Position numbers and translations under genes: made by a program
Assembly: GCA_026394775.1 (NCBI GenBank)
Contig: JAPLZY010000018.1
Location: 1-34,868, forward strand
Origin: Candidatus Zambryskiibacteriota bacterium
GTDB lineage: Bacteria > Patescibacteriota > Minisyncoccia > Phycocordibacterales > DATDWN01
Length of the DNA stretch: 34,868 nt
Direction of reading: 5' to 3'
Notes under the pieces: generated by a model
What the model was told of the DNA's origin: nothing
What the model saw: only the letters and a program-made list of their open reading frames with translations
The model's database searches: none
In this document: positions 30,172 through 34,868 of the stretch, one piece after another
How positions within the stretch are numbered: position 1 is the stretch's first letter
Layout: each line of letters starts with the position of its first letter

Positions 30172-31434
30172 CTAGACCAGTATCTTCTCCATTTTCAGCC
30201 CTCGGGATCCTTTTAAAAGAAATGTAAAACCTGAAAAATTTTGCTGGTCAAACCAGATTTTCGCTTCATCGCTCGTTTCAAACCATTTAAAATCACCGGA
30301 GATATCAGCTAGTGCTTTTTTAAAAAAAATGCCGATGAATATGCGAGTCGTAAGGGGAGCGCTGAGTACATATTCAACTATTTTTTTATGCTCGTCGTCC
30401 GCATACTCTCCAAGCTCTAGCATGTCGCCCAGAATAACTCCTTTTTGAGAAGCTGCAGAAGTTAGAAAACTATCAAGAGAAAGCTTCATACTTGTCGGGT
30501 TTGCGTTGTAGCAATCGACAATGAAATCAATATTATCTTTTTGAATAAATTGTGAGCGTCGTGAACTTGGAGCGTAGTTGCATACTGCATCGAGTGCATC
30601 TTCTTTCTTCACACCAAAATACTGTCCGATCGATACGGCCAGTTCGACATTTTCTAGGTTGTAGTTTCCGATCATTTGAGTGGTGTATTTTTTGTCGTCA
30701 TACGAAAAAGAAAGGAATGTTCCTGGCACAGTGGCAAGAGTATATTCAGGGTACAAAATTCGTTCAATTCCTGTAGAGTCTTCAATCAAGTCAGGATGAT
30801 TTTTGTGCACAAAAGTCTTTGCATTATTTTCCTTTGCCCAGTCGTAAATCTCTTTGTTGGCAAGTCGACTTCCGAGAGGTGAGCCAAAGCCTTCGAGGTG
30901 GTCCATGCCGTTGTTGGTCACCACTACATGAGTTGGGTTTAATATTTCTAAAAGATCGAGGTGTTCTTTCGGATGGTTTGCTCCTATTTCAAAAATTCCT
31001 ATTTCTGTATCTTGAGGCATTGAAAAAAGAGTGAGAGGTACGCCAATATGGTTATTGAGACTTCCTTCTGTGGCGTGCACTTTGTACTTACTTTTAAGCG
31101 CTTCTTTGAGTAGTTCTTTACTTGTGGTTTTTCCGTTTGATCCACCGAGTGCTATAAGAGGAATATTAAAAAGTGCACGATATGCAGTCGAAGCTTTCTG
31201 TAGGGCCGTAAGTACACTGTCCACTACATATACATGTTCGCCCGCTTTGCTTTTGTTTTCTGTAACCACTGCAACAGCACCTTTCGCTAAGGCATCCTCG
31301 ATAAAAGCGCTCCCATCAAAGTTCTCACCAGTTAATGCAAAATAGACAGATCCTGCAACATCTTTGCGAGTGTCTGTTGAGATACTGTAATTATTTCCCT
31401 CAAGTTCTTTGAGTATAATGTCTATAGTATTCAT
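30172..31434 (-). CDS. murF: UDP-MurNAc-tripeptide:D-Ala-D-Ala ligase
   Basis: 420 residues. Adds D-Ala-D-Ala to the peptidoglycan precursor in the cytoplasm. Mur ligase parts: N-terminal substrate domain (STDTRKDVAGSVYFAL), ATP loop GGSNGKTTSKE (about 99), GSLNNHIGVPLTLF, EIGANHPKEHLDLL, VVTNNGMDHLEGFGS, YNANPTSMKLSL, and LGDMLELGEYADDEHKKI. The NNHIGVPLT and ANxPGE/ANHPKE segments are typical of MurF. Its ATG overlaps the stop of the nucleotidyltransferase gene by 4 bp (ATGA), implying translational coupling. Confidence 0.95.
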   Translation of the reverse strand: MNTIDIILKELEGNNYSISTDTRKDVAGSVYFALTGENFDGSAFIEDALAKGAVAVVTENKSKAGEHVYVVDSVLTALQKASTAYRALFNIPLIALGGSNGKTTSKELLKEALKSKYKVHATEGSLNNHIGVPLTLFSMPQDTEIGIFEIGANHPKEHLDLLEILNPTHVVVTNNGMDHLEGFGSPLGSRLANKEIYDWAKENNAKTFVHKNHPDLIEDSTGIERILYPEYTLATVPGTFLSFSYDDKKYTTQMIGNYNLENVELAVSIGQYFGVKKEDALDAVCNYAPSSRRSQFIQKDNIDFIVDCYNANPTSMKLSLDSFLTSAASQKGVILGDMLELGEYADDEHKKIVEYVLSAPLTTRIFIGIFFKKALADISGDFKWFETSDEAKIWFDQQNFSGFTFLLKGSRGLKMEKILV

Positions 31435-32111
31435 AAGGTATTTTTTTCAGCAGCAGCTTTATCCTCAAAAGAGTTTATTGGAAGCCATTTTTGCATCACT
31501 ACCGCTGTAATAGGAAAAATGTCTTTTTGTGCGAGTAGTGTTTGGGGTAAACCGTATTCTCCGTCGCGAAGCTGTACCGCAGGAGCATCAAAGATGTGCG
31601 TATCCACTACATATGAGCCTGTTGCAACAAATGACCCGTTTACTTTTTCGATGTCATTTTGAGGATAAAAACCTTCGATATTTCCCATAGGGTCAATATG
31701 AATACTGTGATACCCAGGCATGAGCCTTTTTTGTAGACCGAAAGCTCTAGAATGAACGAGATGTATTTCTAGTTCTTTTTTATCATAAATATCATCGCCA
31801 TTGAGTACAAGAAATTTCTCTCCCGGATAAAGCAGGTCTTTGGCTGAGAGTAATGCACCAAAAGTGCCACGCATGCTTATTTGATCAACATAAGAAACTT
31901 TTCTGTTCTGAAAAAAATCTCCCACATGTGCTTTGATTTTCTCTTTGAGATGTTCTACAACAATAATCACTTCATCGATTTCATCGGGAAGGGAAGTAAA
32001 AAGACGGTCTATGATCGGTAGGTTGTTGATGGGAATAAGTGGTTTGGGGATAGTGTGGGTCAGTGGCTGCAGACGATTACCTTTTCCACCGGCAAGTATA
32101 ATAGCTTTCAT
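31431..32111 (-). CDS. sugar-phosphate nucleotidyltransferase-like protein
   Basis: 226 residues. The NTP_transferase signature MKAIILAGGKGNRLQPLTHTIPKPLIPI is complete (GGxGxRLxPLTxxxPK), FLVLNGDDIYD gives the metal-binding Asp, and NGSFVATGSYVVDTHIF is the acceptor side. The short length (226) fits the minimal single-domain glucose-1-phosphate thymidylyl/uridylyl-like or MurNAc-1-P uridylyltransferase (MurU-type) class. Overlap with murF supports a wall-precursor role, an inference. AAGGAG lies directly next to the ATG, unusually close. Confidence 0.88.
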   Translation of the reverse strand: MKAIILAGGKGNRLQPLTHTIPKPLIPINNLPIIDRLFTSLPDEIDEVIIVVEHLKEKIKAHVGDFFQNRKVSYVDQISMRGTFGALLSAKDLLYPGEKFLVLNGDDIYDKKELEIHLVHSRAFGLQKRLMPGYHSIHIDPMGNIEGFYPQNDIEKVNGSFVATGSYVVDTHIFDAPAVQLRDGEYGLPQTLLAQKDIFPITAVVMQKWLPINSFEDKAAAEKNTL

Positions 32112-32148
32112 CTCCTTATCGTATTTGTTTCTTGTATTTTTGGCAAGG

Positions 32149-32173
32149 AAAAAGGGAGCTCTGACGAGCTCCC
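32149..32173 (-). terminator. terminator of the NUDIX gene
   Basis: Minus strand GGGAGCTC, loop GTCA, GAGCTCCC, T5. Confidence 0.8.
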
Positions 32174-32174
32174 G

Positions 32175-32651
32175 CTAGATTGTAAGAACACCAAGAGCTC
32201 CTGCGTCAAATACAATGGGTTCGTAAAGGTATCTCTCAACTACCGGTGTATCTAAGCCCTGCAAGCACATCATGTGCATGATAATCATACGCAGATATCC
32301 GGTTCCAAATTTATCTTTTTTGTGAAGGCAGAAGATTTCTTCAAAGCTCATAAATCGAGCATCAGATATCTCGCCAGGTAGATTTATCGCCAAGTTACCT
32401 TTAAAATTAAAGGTCTTATAGAGGTTGACTGATTCTTTGTTTCTCCTGGTACATATAGCGATCAGAGTTAACTGATTTTTATCTAGCTCAAGATCTGTTT
32501 CTTCTCTTGTCTCGCGTATAACTGCGTCAACAGGTTCTTCCTCTGCCTCAATCCCACCTCCAGGAAGTCCCCAGAGTCTTGATCCATAGTTGTGAAGTAC
32601 AACTAGTGTGTTTTCGTAAGGATCTTGAATAACTGCGTTTGCTCCATTCAT
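32175..32651 (-). CDS. NUDIX hydrolase
   Basis: 158 residues. Complete Nudix box: GGGIEAEEEPVDAVIRETREETDL, i.e. G-x5-E-x7-R-E-x-x-E-E-x-(G/D)-U, with LWGLPGG just before it. Cleaves a nucleoside diphosphate linked to a moiety X; substrate unknown. AGGAGAG precedes the ATG at a normal distance. Downstream of miaA on the same strand, 42 bp apart. Confidence 0.92.
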   Translation of the reverse strand: MNGANAVIQDPYENTLVVLHNYGSRLWGLPGGGIEAEEEPVDAVIRETREETDLELDKNQLTLIAICTRRNKESVNLYKTFNFKGNLAINLPGEISDARFMSFEEIFCLHKKDKFGTGYLRMIIMHMMCLQGLDTPVVERYLYEPIVFDAGALGVLTI

Positions 32652-32693
32652 TGCACTCTCCTTATTTCACCTTAGCATATGTCATAAAGAGAA

Positions 32694-33653
32694 TCAAAAT
32701 AGTTTTTGTTTCAGGTGTTTTTTTATTGTTGCTTTCTTTTCCCCATCAAACCATTCAATCCTCTTATCTCTTTTAAACCACTGCATCTGCCGGCGGGCGT
32801 ACTGTACGTTTCCAAGTTCTATTTGTTCAGCCAATTCTTTTTTAGAAATCTTCTTTTGTAAATACAAAGCGAGGTATCGATATTCGAGCCCGAGTGCTTC
32901 CATGCGTTTGTATGAGAGGCCGCTTGCGTGCAGTCTTTGTGCTTCTGCAAGCATTCCTTTTTTCATACGTGAGAGGAGGCGGGCGTGTATTTTTTCTCGC
33001 AATATTTCAGGTAGTAAAGTAAGTCCGATTTGAATAAATTCATATTGGCTTTTCACTTTTTTTACTTTTGGTACGGTACCAAGTGTTTGAGCAATCTCAA
33101 TAGCACGGATCAGTCGAACTGGATTTTTCGCATCAATATTTTTTGCACGTTTTGGATCGAGTTTTTTAAGCATTAGGAAAAGCTCGTCGGTACTTTTCAA
33201 AGAAAGCTTTTTTCGTAGTTTCAGGTCTGCAGGGACGTCAGGTAAGGTAATGTTGTCGACGATAGATTGAATGTAAAAACCAGTTCCTCCACAAATGATA
33301 GGAAGTTTTCCTCGAGAGAGTATGTCTTTGATTGCAGCTTCAGTATACTTTTTCCAGAGCTCAACACTAAAGACTTTTTTAGGATTCATCACGTCGAGCA
33401 GATGATGAGGAACACCCCGCATTTCTTTTTTTGTAATTTTCCCTGTACCAATATCAAGTCCTGTGTAGACTTGTCGTGAATCAGCAGAAATAACCTCGCC
33501 TAAAACAGGCGATTTTGAAGTAGATTCGCCTGTTCGGCCGAACGTGGGAATACCACGTTTTAGGCCCGTTATGCTGAGAGCTATTTCAACTGCTAGATCG
33601 GACTTACCGACTGCAGTGGGACCGAGGATCACTAAAACTTTTGGTTTAGACAT
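32694..33653 (-). CDS. miaA: tRNA dimethylallyltransferase with an insertion
   Basis: 319 residues. Transfers a dimethylallyl group to A37 of tRNAs that read codons starting with U (Leu, Tyr, Trp, Cys, Phe, Ser). Seen: P-loop GPTAVGKS (11-18), ISADSRQVYTGLDIGTGKIT, PHHLLDV, GGTGFYIQSIVD, and QMQWFKRDKRIEWFD at the end. Residues about 29-52 (GLKRGIPTFGR...SPVLG) are an insertion encoded by the palindromic element 33498-33565. In relatives the flanks are adjacent. Interestingly its tRNA substrates Tyr, Trp and Leu are those that carry the palindromic elements. Confidence 0.94.
   Translation of the reverse strand: MSKPKVLVILGPTAVGKSDLAVEIALSITGLKRGIPTFGRTGESTSKSPVLGEVISADSRQVYTGLDIGTGKITKKEMRGVPHHLLDVMNPKKVFSVELWKKYTEAAIKDILSRGKLPIICGGTGFYIQSIVDNITLPDVPADLKLRKKLSLKSTDELFLMLKKLDPKRAKNIDAKNPVRLIRAIEIAQTLGTVPKVKKVKSQYEFIQIGLTLLPEILREKIHARLLSRMKKGMLAEAQRLHASGLSYKRMEALGLEYRYLALYLQKKISKKELAEQIELGNVQYARRQMQWFKRDKRIEWFDGEKKATIKKHLKQKLF
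33498..33565. repeat. in-frame palindromic element inside miaA
   Basis: 68 bp: GCCTAAAAC and GTTTTAGGC form a perfect 9-bp outer repeat. Inside lie ACAGGCGA/TCGCCTGT, the 12-bp palindrome GTTCGGCCGAAC, and ACGTGG/CCACGT. Order and border words match the elements in infB and the cysteine desulfurase gene. Confidence 0.8.
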
Positions 33654-33661
33654 TTGAGTGT

Positions 33662-33801
33662 AAAAAAACCATTCATGTGCAGGGTCCGGTGAGGCGTTCG
33701 CGTGTCACTACTTGCCACCCTGCACATAAACGGCTAGCGATCCGTTTGTTTCAAGGCATGCCATCCCTGACGGAAGTCAATTAACGAGTGTTTATCGACA
33801 T
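33662..33801 (-). promoter_or_regulatory. miaA leader with a terminator-like hairpin (attenuator or small RNA)
   Basis: Minus strand: an 11-bp perfect stem ATGTGCAGGGT/ACCCTGCACAT (33685-33675 with 33727-33717), extendable to about 16 bp with wobble pairs, closing a 31-nt loop and followed one base later by T7 (33668-33662), 9 nt before the miaA ATG. A second stem, AAACGG/CCGTTT, uses the same CCGTTT bases, so the two folds compete. Promoter at 33808-33836. This is either a terminating small RNA or an attenuator for miaA. Confidence 0.55.
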
Positions 33802-33807
33802 GTGCCC

Positions 33808-33836
33808 ATATTAGTCCAAAATTGATTTTTTGTCTA
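33808..33836 (-). promoter_or_regulatory. promoter upstream of the miaA leader
   Basis: Minus strand TAGACA (33836-33831), 17-nt spacer, TAATAT (33813-33808). Confidence 0.55.
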
Positions 33837-33860
33837 AATTACAGTATTGTTTTGTGTATT

Positions 33861-33942
33861 GCCGAGGTGATGAAATTGGTAACCATGCAGCACTCAAAAT
33901 GCTGTGTCGCAAGACTTGAGGGTTCGAGTCCCTCCCTCGGCA
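33861..33942 (+). tRNA. tRNA-Leu(CAA)
   Basis: 82 nt, class II. Acceptor GCCGAGG/CCTCGGC, anticodon arm CAGCA CTCAAAA TGCTG (anticodon CAA), variable arm GTGTCGCAAGACTT, T-arm GAGGG TTCGAGT CCCTC, discriminator A. Third leucine tRNA of the window. Confidence 0.95.
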
Positions 33943-33947
33943 CAAAT

Positions 33948-33973
33948 TAAAAGATCCCTTCGGGGATTTTTTT
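33948..33973 (+). terminator. terminator after tRNA-Leu(CAA)
   Basis: AAAAGATCCC, loop TTCG (UUCG), GGGATTTTTTT. Repeated exactly at 34132-34157 as part of a 45-bp direct repeat. Confidence 0.9.
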
Positions 33974-34157
33974 ATTTGTGCTGAGGAGCAATGCAAAGCA
34001 TTGCGTGAGGGACTCGAACGGATTATCGGTTTACGAGCACAGCAGTGCTTGTCGATAATCCGGTGACCAGAAATTTTTAATTCGACGGAATTGAAAATTT
34101 CGAGGTCGAGACTCCCTCCCTCGGCACAAATTAAAAGATCCCTTCGGGGATTTTTTT
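33974..34157 (+). repeat. tRNA-linked palindromic element, Leu copy
   Basis: TTTGTGCTGAGG (antisense of the acceptor end, one mismatch), hairpin A GCAATGC/GCATTGC, loop AAA (33988-34004), 2 nt, GAGGGACTCGAAC (34007-34019, exact antisense of 33922-33934), hairpin B CGGATTATCG/CGATAATCCG (34019-34062) with the apical stem GAGCAC, loop AGCA, GTGCTT, hairpin C (34070-34101) with loop GACG, then a 45-bp exact direct repeat of the tRNA 3' end plus terminator (34113-34157 equals 33929-33973). Stem sequences differ from the Tyr and Trp copies but the loops are kept. Confidence 0.8.
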
Positions 34158-34175
34158 CGTGTAAGGAAGTGGTGG

Positions 34176-34190
34176 TATAATTAAACGATA
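34176..34190 (+). promoter_or_regulatory. -10 box of the second LAGLIDADG gene
   Basis: TGGTATAAT ends at 34181, 9 nt before ATG 34191; near-leaderless. Confidence 0.5.
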
Positions 34191-34730
34191 ATGCAAAGAA
34201 TTGTCAGTACTGACAAAAAACTCCGTGCGTATATTATAGGCCTCGCTTTAGATAACGGTAATCTTTCCAATTCTAATGGAAGAGCAGTAAGGTTAAGAAT
34301 TACGTGTGATAAAAAATATCCTGAGCTTTATCTTCATGTTCAGGAGTCATTAAAAAAACTTCTACCTAACAATATTGTTTCCTTAGTGGATCGTCCTAAT
34401 GAGGGGTGTCTTGATGTAAGTTGTTACTCCAATTCGCTAGAAGATATCTTAGGTTGGAAAGCAAAGGGTGGTTCAAAGTACAATCAGGATGTAAAAATTC
34501 CCAACTGGATTCTGGAAGATCAAGATTTTACTAAAGAATGTTTAAGAGGATTGGTTCAAACAGACGGGTGTATATACACAGATAGGGGATATTTAATGGT
34601 AAATATTACAAGTTCAATTACTCCTCTTGCAGAAAATATTATCACTGCAATTAAAAAACATTGGTTATAAACCTACTGTATGTAAGATACAAGAAAGAGA
34701 AAAAGAAAGACATGCCATTCGAATTTCTAA
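34191..34730 (+). pseudogene. LAGLIDADG homing endonuclease, frameshifted and cut by an IS element
   Basis: 159 codons open from ATG 34191. Motif 1 is AYIIGLALDNGNLS (the acidic residue partly kept as DNG), then VRLRITCDKKYPELYL, ISC/VSCYSN and WKAKGGSKYNQDVKIPNWI, and motif 2 CLRGLVQTDGCIY. The frame stops at TAA 34668, but the +1 frame continues IGYKPTVCKIQEREKERHAIRISK, the normal family continuation after AIKK. One extra base at the A/C run near 34656-34661 therefore broke the gene. At 34731 the IS5-type element interrupts it. It follows the tRNA-Leu(CAA) element directly. Confidence 0.85.
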
Positions 34731-34868
34731 GAGCCTGTTCACAATCTTTTTGATATAATACCCAGCATACTAGCCCTTTAATATATGAGGTATGCGAAAA
34801 ACATATCCGAGTGATATCACTCGGGAGCAATTTGAAACAATACGACCGATACTGGAATTAGTCAGGAA
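34727..34868 (+). mobile_element. left end of an IS5-type insertion sequence
   Basis: GAGCCTGTTCACAATC at 34731 looks like an IS5-group terminal inverted repeat, and the preceding CTAA (34727-34730) fits the YTAR target of IS5 (known for the family). It sits inside the endonuclease reading frame. The other end is beyond the window. Confidence 0.65.
34792..34868 (+). CDS. IS5-family transposase, N-terminal fragment
   Basis: 25 residues visible: MRKTYPSDITREQFETIRPILELVR. The Y-x-S/T-D-(L/I)-T-x-x-Q/E-(W/F)-x-x-(I/L)-x-P-(L/I)-L start is the DUF4096 N-terminal domain of IS5-type transposases. Runs off the right edge; intactness unknown. Confidence 0.8.
   Translation, partial: MRKTYPSDITREQFETIRPILELVR

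Overview
The window looks like the chromosome of a Candidate Phyla Radiation (Patescibacteria) bacterium, probably Parcubacteria-like. This is inferred from compact single-copy housekeeping genes (a short IF2, a 375-residue S1, bL33, RbfA, ClpB), a row of small two-helix VirB2/TrbC-like membrane proteins, LAGLIDADG endonucleases beside tRNA genes, no biosynthetic operons, and TGA read as stop. Several core genes have a -10 box exactly 6 nt before the ATG, so their mRNAs are probably leaderless. Accessory genes instead have TTGACA-type promoters and strong Shine-Dalgarno sites.

Layout. 1-5,700: an IS30-type transposase fragment, a small membrane protein, pth, rpsA (minus), GNAT, and four ORFan-like reading frames, two of which are built almost entirely from back-to-back perfect stem-loops. 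5,711-14,200: a degenerate metallo-beta-lactamase-fold protein, gyrA, a methyltransferase, an extracellular solute-binding protein and six VirB2/TrbC-like proteins. 14,287-20,575 (minus): a membrane-bound lytic transglycosylase, an SPFH protein, a four-tRNA cluster interrupted by a LAGLIDADG gene, rbfA, infB and a DUF4446 gene. 20,672-26,626: a cysteine desulfurase, a trypsin-fold pseudoprotease, clpB, tRNA-Tyr and a NYN nuclease. 26,728-34,868: an S51 peptidase, an unidentified structured RNA locus, glyA, rpmG, tRNA-Trp, murF, a nucleotidyltransferase, a NUDIX hydrolase, miaA, tRNA-Leu(CAA), a frameshifted LAGLIDADG gene and the left end of an IS5-type element.

The strongest novelty is a layer of small palindromic elements that known gene families do not explain. 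(1) tRNA-Tyr, tRNA-Trp and tRNA-Leu(CAA) are each followed by a ~150-180 bp element of the same architecture: antisense acceptor, hairpin A, 2 nt, antisense T-arm, hairpin B with an AGCA loop, hairpin C with a GACG motif, then a second sense copy of the tRNA 3' end. (2) infB, the cysteine desulfurase gene and miaA each carry an in-frame 60-90 bp double-hairpin insertion with shared borders (CCTAA...TTTAG), like Rickettsia palindromic elements. (3) A ~104 bp nested palindrome lies directly before the start codons of infB and of the pseudoprotease gene. (4) A promoter-to-terminator unit of ~415 nt without a reading frame lies upstream of glyA on the other strand.

Together the genes are mostly information processing (ribosome, tRNA maturation, topology, proteostasis) and cell envelope (MurF, lytic transglycosylase, VirB2-like proteins), as expected of a reduced, host-dependent cell. 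All family assignments come from reading motifs; no database search or folding program was run.
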